64,000 nt of DNA from the NCBI GenBank assembly GCA_029379385.1, contig CM055611.1, forward strand, positions 26,006,092 to 26,070,091, written 5' to 3'. The position numbers were made by a program, and so were the translations under genes. Source of the DNA: Quillaja saponaria (Eukaryota > Streptophyta > Magnoliopsida > Fabales > Quillajaceae). The notes beneath the pieces are model-generated. The model was not told the origin of the DNA. It did not search any database and saw only the letters and a program-made list of their open reading frames with translations. Below, piece by piece: positions 11,701 through 22,907 of the stretch; positions within the stretch are counted from its first letter, which is position 1, and each line of letters begins with the position of its first letter.

Positions 11701-14700
11701 GTGGAGTCAACTGGTGCTGTTGTGAGCTTAAATTCTGCTGTAGGTCTTGTCCATTTCTACTGCTCTCAGCTACCCACTGACAGGTGCTTTATCTTCTATA
11801 TCTGAGATTGAGGGTTGATATGTTTTATGTGCAATAAAGTTGTTAGTAAGCATTCAGTTTTGACCAATCTACCTTGCATCCACTATCTAGGTATTCAATT
11901 CTCCGTCCTGAGTTTACCATGGAGAGGCATGAAAAGCCAGGAGGTCCTACTGAATATTCATGCAAGCTTCAACTACCTTGCAACGCACCATTTGAAAATC
12001 TTGAGGGTCCTGTTCACAGTTCAATGCGCCTTGCACAACAGGCATGTTATCATTTTATCACATTCTTGCTAGATTATCCTCATTCATTCAGGATACTTTG
12101 TTTGAGACCTCCTTATTCCGCAGGCTGTTTGCTTGGCTGCTTGCAAAAAGCTCCATGAGATGGGAGCATTCACTGACATGCTATTGCCTGACAAAGGAAG
12201 TGGGGAAGAAAGAGAAAAAAATGAAGAGAATGATGAAGGAGACCCACTTCCTGGGACTGCTAGGCACAGAGAGTTCTATCCTGAAGGTGTAGCTGACATT
12301 CTTAAGGTTAGTTCATCTTGCATCTCACGTAGTCTATAAGCAGTTGCTGAATGGAATAAAGCTCCAGAAGTATCTTGTATCATATTGAGCATTCTAATAG
12401 ATCTCGTCTCTTTAAATTACAGTATGTCATTTTTGTTTTCTCTTTCCTGCCTCAGTGTCTAGGTATCCTTCATCTTCTTCTAGGTTTTTAAGTAATGTAC
12501 TTTTTTTTATGTATATATTCAGAAATGGGAGAACACAAAGTTTGGAGATCCAAGAAAGAAAGAAATAGCGAGTTTCAAATTTAAAATGCATTTTAAGTAT
12601 TTATGTCCAAAATCACAATTACTACTTAAAAAATAAAAGTACTTCAAATATATATAATTTCGTTGCAACTTGTGTATTGGAAGCTACTTAGAGAAAGTAC
12701 GCTTTTCCATTGAATTAATGTTGTGAGCTATTTGTTTTGAACTGTTGTCTTTTCTGATCAGTCCTTTCTTAACCCCCCCTGGCCTTTCAGGGAGAATGGA
12801 TCTTATCTGGACAAGATGTTTGCAAGAGCTCTAAATTGCTTCATCTTTGTATGTATGATGTTAAGTGTGTAAATATTGGTTCTTCAAAGGATCCCTTCTC
12901 TACTCAAGTGTCAGATTTTGCTGTACTTTTTGGCAATGAGCTGGATGCAGAGGTACCTAGTCTCATTCCTGTTGAAGTATAACAAAACTCATATTACTCC
13001 CTTTAACCATATTTAATATTTTTAGGTGTTATCGATGACGATGGATCTGTTTATTGCTCGAACCATGACTACAAGGGCATCTCTTGTCTTCAGAGGATCG
13101 ATAGAAGTCACTGAGAGCCAGGTCTCCCCTCCTCCCTCCTTTGGCATTCACTGCCAGATTGTCTGCTTAAACATTGTTATATCAGAAGTTTATGAAATTA
13201 AGAATATCAGGTACTTTTGCATGATTTCAACTTCTATTTAATTACATGCAGTTGGCATCCCTTAAGAGTTTTCATGTGAGATTGATGAGCATTGTCCTGG
13301 ATGTGGATGTTGAACCTTCCACCACTCCTTGGGATCCTGCAAAGGCATATCTATTTGTTCCTGTGGTTGGCGATAAGTCTGTAGATACTAAAAAACAAAT
13401 TGACTGGGATCTGGTTGAGAACATAATTGGAACAGATGCATGGAGCAATCCACTTCAGAGAGCTCGGCCAGATGTTTACCTTGGCACAAATGAGAGAACA
13501 CTAGGTGGAGATAGAAGAGAGTATGGATTTGGAAAATTGCGTCTTGGCATGGCTTTTGGGCAAAAATCCCATCCAACATATGGAATCAGAGGAGCTGTGG
13601 CACAGTTTGATGTTGTGAAAGCTTCTGGATTGGTTCCTAACCGGGATGGTGTTGAAGTTCAAAAGCATGTGGACTTGACCACCAAATGTAAATTGATGAT
13701 GGCAGATACCAGTACTTCTGCTGAGGATCTGATAGGGAAAATTGTAACAGCTGCACACTCCGGGAAGAGGTTTTATGTGGATTCCATACGCTATGAGATG
13801 ACAGCGGAGAACTCTTTCCCAAGGAAAGAAGGTTATCTTGGTCCTTTGGAGTACAGCTCCTATGCTGATTACTACAAGCAAAAGTATTATTCGCTTTCTC
13901 TAAATTCTATAAGTTTGTTCCAGTTTTCGTGCCTTATCACATCCCTCTCGTTTCCCCTTTTTTAAGAAAACATAAAAATTCTTTTCATGGTTCCCATGTG
14001 CCTCAGAAGTGCTTGATTCTAATTTTGTAGCCATCGTGCACCACCAATGTTGTGCTTGAAGAACATGAAGCGAGGTCTAATCTGTGAAGGAATCTGGTGA
14101 CTATTGTCAAATGTGGGAGATTTGTTAAATTGTCTCTCACATAGCTTATGAATCCTTACAGATTGGTGAAGCTTTTTGTTCTTCTTGCACAGCATAGGTG
14201 CATATGGCTACTGGGTTTTCTTTTTATAGGTATGGAGTTGATCTGATCTATAAGCAGCAACCTCTCATAAGAGGACGTGGTGTATCATATTGCAAGAATC
14301 TCCTGTCCCCTCGATTTGAACAAACTGAAGGTATCTTTATCATTCCTCTGTTGCAAAGTTATTTTGCATTGTATAGATTCTAATTAGAGGAAGATGTCAT
14401 TATTGTGTAATCACGTGAAGGTGAATCTGAGGAGGCTCATGATAAAACGTATTATGTTTTCCTCCCTCCTGAGTTGTGTTTAGTACACCCACTTCCTGGA
14501 TCACTTGTTCGTGGTGCCCAAAGATTGCCCTCAATAATGAGGCGGGTTGAAAGTATGCTACTTGCAATTCAGCTTAAGGATTTGATACATTTTCCTGTCC
14601 CTGCTTCAAAGGTACCTTATAATGTCAGCTTCAGGTAGTTGATTTTAAATGGTTCTGAACTGAATTGTTGATGCATGCTTTGTGTGTGGACAGATTTTGG

Positions 14701-16708
14701 AGGCCTTGACTGCTGCCTCATGCCAGGAGACATTCTGTTATGAGAGGGCTGAGCTTCTAGGAGATGCGTACCTCAAATGGGTTGTTAGTCGGTTTCTTTT
14801 CCTTAAATACCCACAGAAACATGAGGGTCAGCTTACAAGGATGAGGCAACAAATGGTTAGTAACATGATTTTGTATCAGTATGCTTTGAGTAAAGGACTT
14901 CAATCATATATCCAGGCAGATCGGTTTGCTCCATCCCGCTGGGCTTCTCCAGGGGTGCTACCTGTATTTGATGAGGATACCAAGGATGAAGAATCATCCT
15001 TATTTGATCAGGATGGATCTATTGGTAAAACTGATTGGATCAGTCATGTTGATGGATATGAGGATGATGAGTTGGAGGATGGTGAGCTTGAGAGTGATTC
15101 AAGTTCTTACAGAGTCCTGTCTAGCAAGACACTTGCAGATGTTGTTGAAGCACTTATTGGGATATATTACGTTGAAGGTGGGAAGACTGCTGCTAACCAC
15201 CTCATGAAATGGATTGGCATTGAGGTAGAGTTTGATCCTAAGGAGATAGAGTGCAGAAGAAAACCATCCGATGTTCCAGATACTGTACTTAGGAGCGTTG
15301 ACTTTAATGCCTTAGAAGGTGTTTTGAACATGAAGTTTAAAGACAGGGGACTACTGGTAGAAGCTATTACTCATGCTTCAAGACCATCTTCAGGAGTATC
15401 CTGCTATCAGCGATTGGAGTTTGTTGGTGATGCAGTCTTGGATCATCTTATTACAAAGCACTTGTTTTTCACATACACAGATCTCCCGCCTGGCCGACTG
15501 ACTGACCTTCGAGCTGCTGCTGTGAACAATGAAAATTTTGCTCGTGTTGCTGTTAAACATAATCTTCATATGCATCTTCGGCATGGGTCTAGTGCCCTCG
15601 AAAAACAGGTCTTAATATTGTTTTCCTGCTGTTCATTTATTCTGGTATAGGTTTCTTAGAATCTGCCTCTGCTTAATAGTATTTATAATTTCCATATATT
15701 TCCATAAGCAGGTTGCTGACTTTTGTATGGTACTCCTGACATGGTGTTCATGGCTTATGTTTTCAGATTAAAGAATTTGTGAAGGAAGTTCAAAATGAAT
15801 TGTTAAAGCCAGAGTTCAATTCCTTTGGTTTGGGAGATTGCAAAGCTCCCAAGGTCCTTGGTGATATTGTCGAATCTATTGCTGGTGCCATTTTTCTCGA
15901 CAATGCGCGTGATACTACCATGGTTTGGAAGGTTAGTTTTAATCGATTGACCCCAATTCTCTTCCTTTTCCTTTTTCCTTTTGCAAAATATGCGAGGATG
16001 CAGAAAATTCCTGATCTTGCAATTTCTGTCCCCAGGTTTTTCAGCCACTGTTGCATCCAATGGTTACACCAGAGACGCTTCCAATGCACCCAGTCCGTGA
16101 GCTGCAAGAACGGTGCCAGCAGCAAGCTGAAGGTTTGGAGTACAAAGCTAGTCGAAGTGGCAACTTGGCCACCGTTGAAGTCTTCATTGATGGTGTTCAG
16201 GTAGGAGCTGCTCAAAACTCACAGAAGAAAATGGCACAAAAACTAGCTGCCAGGAATGCACTTGCTGCATTGAAAGAGAAGGAAGCGGTTAAAGCTGAGG
16301 AAAGAAAGGATGATGAAAATGGGAAGAAGAAAAAGAATGGAAACCAGACATTCACCAGACAAACATTGAACGATATCTGTTTACGAAGAAATTGGCCCAT
16401 GCCATCCTACAAGTAAGAAGTTACAACTGTAGTAGACTTTTCTGCTGCCAGTTTGTAGATAAGTAGTTATTAGACATATATATGTGGTAAATCACTAATT
16501 GAATAAATTTGATTTCACTAAAATCTGTAGGTGTGTGAATGAGGGTGGCCCAGCACATGCAAAGAGGTTTACATTCTCGGTACGTGTTAATACTACTGAT
16601 AGAGGATGGACTGATGAATGTGTGGGAGAGCCGATGCCGAGCGTCAAGAAGGCCAAGGACTCTGCTGCTGTTCTTCTCTTAGAACTATTGAACAAATTAT
16701 ACTCATGA
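5726..16708 (+). CDS. DCL1: Dicer-like 1 (DCL1), microRNA-processing RNase III
   Basis: DCL1 cuts microRNA precursors in the nucleus. I read 20 coding exons: 5726-6892, 6991-7104, 8365-8575, 8765-9159, 9240-9471, 10568-10740, 10827-10949, 11047-11207, 11550-11783, 11891-12041, 12124-12306, 12791-12952, 13026-13121, 13252-13883, 14230-14330, 14421-14611, 14694-15608, 15767-15931, 16036-16412, 16531-16708. All phases join, giving 1986 residues (Arabidopsis about 1909). Visible parts are an N-terminal [14 protein letters not shown], an Arg/Asp-rich linker, Walker A ETGSGKT (348-354), DECH (456-459), helicase C with [13 protein letters not shown], a Dicer-dimer region, PAZ, RNase IIIa ERAELLGD (1459-1466), RNase IIIb QRLEFVGD (1681-1688) and two dsRNA-binding domains. 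The start chosen is MEDPTTV; an in-frame ATG lies 16 codons upstream, before a likely acceptor. Intron 10 (12042-12123) starts with GC. Introns 2, 5 and 14 hold hairpins. There are no frameshifts. Confidence 0.97.
7733..7841 (+). other. imperfect inverted repeat in DCL1 intron 2
   Basis: The arm starting CAGGTAATCATCAATG at 7733 pairs with CATTGAGGATTACCTG ending at 7841: 9 bp, one mismatch, then 6 bp. After a bulge it continues with ACG and, past an internal loop, ATCAC. The total span is 109 nt. It could be a degraded MITE or a hairpin RNA; nothing in the sequence decides between them. Confidence 0.5.
9534..10113. mobile_element. non-autonomous hAT-type element in DCL1 intron 5
   Basis: The 580-bp insert begins TAGGGGCGTGCAA and ends with the near inverse TTGAACACCCCTA. 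It is flanked by 8-bp target duplications with one difference, GTTGGTAT (9526-9533) and GCTGGTAT (10114-10121). Subterminal CCCG/CGGG-rich stretches flank an AT-rich core with no transposase. Inverted ends of this form and 8-bp duplications are typical of hAT elements. It accounts for about half of intron 5. Confidence 0.8.
10129..10236 (+). other. 36-bp perfect inverted repeat in DCL1 intron 5
   Basis: Arms 10129-10164 and 10201-10236 are perfectly complementary over 36 bp. The loop is 36 nt and can itself pair (AGTTGA at 10169-10174 with TCAACT at 10184-10189, and CCT with AGG). Transcribed as part of the DCL1 pre-mRNA it would form a near-perfect hairpin. It starts 8 bp after the target duplication of the adjacent hAT element. 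It may be an independent MITE or a young hairpin locus. Confidence 0.85.
12941..13035 (+). promoter_or_regulatory. miR162 target site split over DCL1 exons 12 and 13
   Basis: CTGGATGCAGAG at the end of exon 12 (12941-12952) joins GTGTTATCGA at the start of exon 13 (13026-13035). The spliced 22-nt site is complementary to miR162 as I recall it, except for one bulged G. The same bulged arrangement is known for Arabidopsis DCL1. Only the spliced RNA carries the full site. It encodes Leu-Asp-Ala-Glu-Val-Leu-Ser. It implies negative feedback on DCL1 by its own product. Confidence 0.9.
14027..14211 (+). ncRNA. MIR838-like hairpin in DCL1 intron 14
   Basis: The 185-nt segment lies wholly in intron 14 (13884-14229) and folds into a long imperfect stem. 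GTAGCCAT (14027-14034) pairs with ATGGCTAC (14204-14211), TGCACC with GGTGCA, ATG/TTGTGC with GCACA/CAT, GAAGAAC with GTTCTTC, AAGC with GCTT and, further in, AATCTGT with ACAGATT. The 3' arm segment 14171-14191 matches Arabidopsis miR838, as I remember its sequence, at 16 of 21 positions; the last 11 nt, CTTCTTGCACA, are identical. The opposite arm is 14051-14071. Arabidopsis MIR838 also lies in DCL1 intron 14. Expression cannot be judged from sequence. Confidence 0.72.
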
Positions 16709-17878
16709 ATAATGATAGTAATTGTTTCTGTTTTGGTTATCTAGTTCAAATATTATGTCTCACCATTCACAATTGAACAGAGAATTATCTATCAAGCAAA
16801 ATTCTTTGCATCAAGAACATATATGTTGCTGCTTTCTTTTTTACCTCGTTTCTTTGCATTAAGAATACTCCTGGTCCAGGACCTACCGCTAGGAATGAAA
16901 GAGTATTAAAAAACCTTGTTGACACCCGCCGTTTAAGTACTTGACTTGTCGAACCATTTGATGTAGTTTACGTGTTTTCCACTGGATAGTCAGTAAGCAG
17001 TGTCTGCTCAAAAAATTTGTGTTGTGGAAATGAAGTTCATTTCTCTGAAACCACATAGTCCAAGCAATGGTTGACAGTGTCCACTCTCTACTACCAGGTG
17101 ATAGAGATGATGGCATGCATGTCTTGTAAATTGAAGAAATATGATAAATTTACAGCCAAGAGCTTCCATCATTGCCAGGGTAGTTTAAGGGTCTGTTCCA
17201 TATTCTTGGAAGGCCTTTTGGAGTGCTCGGATACCCTCCAAGGTTGCTTTCTTTGTATGGGCAGCTTTTCAGAATCGACAGCTGATAAGCCAAGAGAAAG
17301 AAATGTCTTGCTTGTCAGCACCTTAAATTTACTTAGCTCGTAGCCTTCAAACATCACCACACCATGCCTTCGTAGCTTAAATTTTGGTGGGAATTATCAA
17401 AATTGCATGCCCTATGTTGGCTGGTAAGCTAGCCCCATTTTACTTGCCAATGAAATCTACTTTCAAGGGATATGCAATTTAAATCATGATCTAATCGATG
17501 TCTTTTTCTTTTCTTTTCTTTTCTGCTTTGCTTAACTTATATCGAAGTTCTTTATCTTTAAAATTATTCACATTCTATTGCCTTAAATCATTTTCAACAG
17601 GATAGCAGAAATTGCAGGAAGAAACTGAGGTGTCTGGAAATGAGCAACATAAATGCTTGTAAATTCCAGAATTTCTATTAGCACATTCTAATTGAAGCAT
17701 TTCAAATTGAAAATATTCATCTGTCATTCTCAATTGATTGATTAAACAAGTGCATTAAAACCCAAATGAAAAAAAGAAAAAAAAGAAAAGAAAAGAAGTT
17801 TGGAACAGGTTCCACAATACATCTTTGGCAACTGTTTACAAGACAGCTTATTATGAATAAGGGAATACGCCTTCTTGT
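16709..17878. other. convergent intergenic spacer DCL1 / pyrophosphatase
   Basis: This holds the 3' ends of two genes that point at each other. No intact gene is visible. On the minus strand around 16890-17370 short open stretches such as TIAWTMWFQRNELHFHN recall the spacer before the RNase H of plant LINEs. That is weak evidence of an old retroelement remnant. A purine-rich A/G tract lies at about 17768-17798. Confidence 0.45.
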
Positions 17879-20244
17879 CTATCGCCTCAAGGTGTGCAGA
17901 ATGTACTCAGCATAAAGGTCCCTGCACAAAATAAAATATAGGATCTTTAGTAGGATGAAACCACAGAACTGTACTCAGCATAAAGGTCCCTGCAGAAAAT
18001 CAAATATGGGATCTTTAGTAGGATGAAACCACAGAACTGTACAACACCGATATAAATTAATCTGGGAGAGGAAAAAATTTAACGAGGCTATATGATTAGT
18101 TTAGTTCCTGACGTTTCCTCTCATCACTGTGGATGGCTTTTCCAAAGCCAGTCATACATGGGGAAAAAATATATTAAATTTAACAAGTAAACTAACATTG
18201 AGTACTGAATGGCTTCATGAGCTGTTGCTGAAGGCAAAAAATCATTCACTGCAACCTCCTTGTTTTCATTCTTCTTGTCTGTGCAATGTTGTTAAGAAAG
18301 CACGCACGTTGTAAAGAAACATAAACTAATCCTTTAGAAACCAGAGGCAACAAGTCTTGAAATGAAAAGGATACAGTCTTCAAAGAAGCGCCGGATCTCA
18401 GAGAGACGGTGAGGTGCAAGCTCTTTGATGTCAGTGAAGTGCTTATACTCCGGATCATCAGCACATACTGCAATGATCTTATCATCTTTCTCCCCCTGTT
18501 TTAAATTTTAACAGCACAAATTTGTCACTGTATAAACCAGTGGAAAGAAAATGGTAATTGTTTATTTTACTAAGGAGCTCCAAAAGGGTACCTGGTCAAT
18601 CATAGGCATTAGTCCAATGGCTCTGGCTCGCAGGAAACAACCAGGAAGGACTGGCTCCTGTTTATCAGTAATGCATGGCCTTGTTAGATAGCTGAAGCTC
18701 AAACATAGTGGAATTAAGTACTAATTTGGGAACATGGTACATAGAGCCATATGCAGCATTTAGAATTCATTTAATATTTCTCCAATAAAGCTAAGAAATA
18801 TATGCGAAATAAACTGAGATCACGCTTATCATATATTTTTTTAAGTGTACCAAAATTCTGCAGAAGTTGCAAACTCAACATTAATATAAAGAAAAGTTTG
18901 TCAACAGAATATAATTTATAGAACCTTACGATATATTAGCATTTGGTAAACAAAATGAGAGCTGCAAGGATTTGATAATATGGGATTTATACAATTTTCC
19001 TCTCACTTTATGTTTCATTGTTACTTAACATGATTTTTTTTCTTTTTTTGAAAGATAGTTACATAATGATTTGAAATGGTAAGATTACCTGCATGAGAAC
19101 CAATACATCAAGTGGATCATTGTCTTCACACAATGTACGGGGAATAAAACCATAGTTATGAGGATAAACAACTGATGAATACAAAACTCGATCAACCTGA
19201 AAATTATTCACATAAGTAAGGAAAAGCAGAAAATCACAACTTGAAAGGAACTAGAGTCTATAGGACTCAACAGGATCTTTTGAATGGGAAATAACTCAAG
19301 GAAACCCTTCTTTACAAGTTTGTGTTTGGTTCAAATGCCCACCATCCCTTTCTGTGGGATTTATGTTCGTGAGTAATTCGACAGGACTGGAAAGGAATCA
19401 CAGGAAAGTGAAAAGATATCTTTCCTTGCAATAGTAAATCTCAGGTTAGAGAGTAAAGATTCCACTGCAACAAACAATACCTTAATCAATCCAGTCTTTT
19501 TGTCAAGTTCATACTTGACCTTGCTTCCTTTGGTGATCTCAACAACCTACACAAATGACATCTAACAATTTAACAAGTAGATACATCATATAATAAAAAT
19601 AATTTGGAAAGTTTCTGGTAAAAAATGGAACTCCAATTGCAATAAGCTCAAAAGGAAGGTTTTAGTTGGGTGATAAAAACGAGACTGGAGAATGTCAGTG
19701 ACATGCTTGACTAATAAGGAATACAAAGAATAACGGCAAAGTGTGGAAATATGCTCAGTATTTGCTAGATAAGAAATCCAATCCAGATTTGTTTAATTTC
19801 TCCATGTTTAAACTGTATTGTGTCAGTTCTTTAGTTTTGCTTCGGTACTGCATCTTAGAAGTCAGAACATGGTATCCTCTGACTCTGATAATTTAATGAT
19901 TTACAACACCTTACAATCCAAAAAGTATACATTGGAAGTCACGTCATCCATTAGTATTTGACTATAAGGCTAATTGTACTCAATTTCAAAGTAGAAGGTA
20001 TTCAATACGTACAACATTGAAAATTTGTGGAGCTGCTGGTCCTGCATATAAGATCATTTGCAACACGATTAGGTCTGTTATGTTTATGTGCAGTAAAAAT
20101 AAATAGGGAAAGTGGCTATGCCATAGTACCAATTTCAAGATCATGCCAAGGGTGTGCAGCAACTGATCTCCTTGACAAAGATGAAAGGATCCTTTCATTC
20201 AATTTAGGAAGTGGACGATTTTCTTCCTGTGCATTCTCTGCCAT
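17879..20244 (-). CDS. PPA: soluble inorganic pyrophosphatase (family I)
   Basis: The enzyme hydrolyses pyrophosphate to phosphate, pulling biosynthetic reactions forward; it is expected in the cytosol, as no targeting peptide is seen. Eight coding exons in order of transcription: 20130-20244, 20016-20041, 19481-19546, 19089-19196, 18592-18657, 18375-18495, 18197-18278, 17879-17921. Together they give 208 residues, near the usual 210-216 for plant forms, with no frameshift. Landmarks are [20 protein letters not shown] near the N-terminus, [11 protein letters not shown], the family signature DNDPLDV (94-100), EKDDKIIAV and the C-terminal [11 protein letters not shown]. The start MAENAQ directly follows a TTGTAG acceptor, so the leader is interrupted by an intron (20245-20860). 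The last acceptor is duplicated upstream (see 17903-18038). It converges with DCL1, as I recall for the Arabidopsis homologue. Confidence 0.95.
17903..18038 (-). repeat. 68-bp tandem duplication copying the last-exon acceptor
   Basis: Units 17903-17970 and 17971-18038 match at 65 of 68 positions. Each contains, on the minus strand, the TGCAG acceptor and the first 19 coding bases of the last exon, GGACCTTTATGCTGAGTAC. The distal copy is reached first by the splicing machinery. Its use would change the C-terminus after YAEY to SSVVSSY followed by a stop, losing ILHTLRR. Confidence 0.9.
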
Positions 20245-20860
20245 CTACAAGACAAGGTAGAAAACAGTATAAGATAAGCAATAGTAAATGACATAATAAG
20301 AGTAAATAAGAAAACATCAAAGATGAACAGATGTGCCCCATCAGGACCATGATTATAAATCCACATCCCAAGAAAAGTATACCGATACCCAGAACTTACT
20401 AAGATTTTATCAGAACAATATCCTTAGTATGATGAGCATGTCATTCATGATCTGGTCTGGTTATCAATTTTCTCAACACAAATCAAATGGTTAATAAATT
20501 TTCCACTATCAGAAGGGCAGAAATGAATCATGCCCAAAACGAATAACTTTATTATTCTTCCAAGCACACTGGGGGTCTTGCTGGATCATAACATACATCA
20601 ATCTCCATGTCTTGATTAAAAACAAAATATTGCAACTTGGGTTGCTTCAGATGATTGACCATCTTTGGTAGACAGGTTAGTATTATAGCACAGAGGATAA
20701 CCCATGAATCCTATCATTAAGTAGGACAAAACTCAAGGATTCCAGAAAATATAGCAACATGATATTTAAAACACATACCAAATCTAATATATATATATAA
20801 TAGACAAACCAAAAGATTTGATTGTGATCATGAGCTAAAAATCAAAGCAAATTTCTGTAC

Positions 20861-20960
20861 CTCAAAATGTTGGGATTAGACAAAGAGAAAAGTGGGTGTA
20901 TTGGCTGAGAAAACTTGGCCTGCGCTTGAAAGATGAGTTTTCAGGTGAATATATATACTA
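20861..20960 (-). promoter_or_regulatory. pyrophosphatase leader exon and core promoter
   Basis: On the minus strand, TTTTGAG/GTACAG at 20861/20860 looks like the donor of a leader intron whose acceptor abuts the start codon. Upstream, TATATATATTC around 20946-20957 is a plausible TATA box, which places transcription start near 20915-20930. The intron of about 616 bp holds no other recognisable feature. Confidence 0.5.
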
Positions 20961-20999
20961 ATAATAAAATAGGGTGAGTTGAGAGGGCAAGAGTTGGTC

Positions 21000-22900
21000 A
21001 ATTCTTTAGAGGCGGGATTCGTGCGTCGTGTCTATTAGGGAGAGGAGGTAGCTCTCCACTCCACCTGGTTCGTAGAACTTCCAGAATTCGTTATTAGTTC
21101 TCTCTTTTTTAGTAAAATCATGACAAATCAAAATTACCCAAATGATTTAAACATCTAGCATAGTTTTTTTTTTTTTTTTCTTGGGTGGAATCTCTAAGGG
21201 TAATTAATTAAAAGCAAACACTTTTTACACTACAAATAAGAAATTTATATTCAGTTGAGAATATATGCTTTTTTTTTTCATTTTTTTTTCTGGAGTTCTT
21301 AAAAAATTTATTTTAATCTCAACATAATTGATTTGTATTTAAGGTGAATTAATTAAAATACACATATAATGATCCGAACACTATATCTTAGCTTTAACTC
21401 ATTAATTTTATTTATTTATTTAGAATTTGACTCACCATCAGTATTGCTTAATATTCCCTACTTTACCTTCCCCCCACTCTCTTATATAGAAGCTAGAAAA
21501 TGATTTATGTTGATAAATTAAATATTACATGAATGTTATTGATTTTTATAAGGGTCTCAAAAGGCACTTTCTGTTATCAACCTACCCTGCTCTACCTTCA
21601 CCTCACTCTCCTATTCCTATGTATAAGCTACCATTCCATTTGGGAGGAGGAAGTCTTAGGCTCAACCTACCCTACTTTACCTTCCCCAGTCTCCAATATT
21701 TTTTTTTCTTTTTTTACCATTAATTTGTGGAGACAGGTAGAGTAACTATAAATTGGGGACAAAAGAAAAGGACAATGTCAATTAAGTTTAAAGGGGTAAT
21801 TGAGTCTTTTTAATTACTTAACTGTATAAATTAATTATTAAATTAGATGCTTTTGGCTATTTGCAAAATGGACTTATTCAATTAAGTAATAGTTTGATAA
21901 AGAAAAGTGTAATTGATATTTTTATAATATAGAAGAGTTAATTTTTGATAGATTATGAGTCAAAATTCAGGTTTTTTGGATCAATTTATATAAGATATAA
22001 GATTAATTTTTTTAGATTATATGAGTCAAATTCAGGCTTTTTCCCCAACAACTTAGGCTTATTTTGAAGCAAAAAAAAATGTGATAGTAAAAACAACCAT
22101 AAGTTAATGAGAGAAAAAGTAAATTCCAACCAATGAGTCATGTTCTGAAACTCTATAGAGAAGTTGACAACCATCCTCTCAAAACTCATCAATAACTCTA
22201 GTTTTAGTTTATATGATTTCCAATATAGAAACAAAGAAGAAAAGCAGAGAACCACTTCCTCTCAATAATGGTCCAAATTGCCTGCACGTTCTTGAGAAAA
22301 TCTCCATATATGAGGAAAAAGAAAACGTGCTCCTTGAAGATGCCAATTCATTTGTTCATCCACATGAGAGGTATAAACAAAGCTCACATAATATAAAGCA
22401 CGTTGGTTCAATTTTCACTTCTATTCATTCATCATTATCATTCTTTTCTTATGCTTAAATCCTGTTCTCCAATTGTAGATTGTAACAAGCAAGTGTTCAT
22501 TAAAACTTGTCTATAAAGACCTAAAACTTCTCAAACATTGGTTGTTTTCTCAAAATAAGAGTCCTAGTCCTACAGTCTACTAATGAACTGTTAAAGAAGC
22601 TTATATCAATACCCAGATATCATGAAATTAAGCAACTGCTTGTTCAGGATCAAACTGAAAGTTTGTCTAGGAAGAATAACAAGAGAGGGAGAGAAAGAGG
22701 GGGCACAATATACATAGTTATACAGGTCAGTTACATTCTACACCAGCAGGTTTCTTATCCTCAATTCAAAACTAGAATTCAATCCATTCCCTAATGTACA
22801 GGGTGCTTATTTCACATGGACAAGCACACATCAGAAGTCTCATTGTTTTCTCTGGACAGGTGAAATTTGACCGGGCAAGTAGGCTGTCTGGTGTAAGAAT
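21000..22900. other. intergenic, promoter flank of pyrophosphatase and 3' flank of the receptor kinase
   Basis: No conserved coding segment was seen. The stretch is AT-rich with pyrimidine-rich blocks around 21456-21480, 21575-21615 and 21665-21690. These share the motif CTACYYTRCTYTACCTTC and may be a degenerate duplication. A purine-rich GAGAGGGAGAGAAAGAGGGG block lies at about 22683-22702. Confidence 0.55.
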
Positions 22901-22907
22901 GAAACAC

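Noticed and set aside
20027..20260. 77-codon plus-strand frame over the pyrophosphatase start
   Set aside because: It is antisense to exons 1 and 2 of the pyrophosphatase.
22213..22458. 81-codon plus-strand frame near the receptor gene
   Set aside because: No family resemblance; it sits in an AT-rich stretch 3' of the receptor gene.
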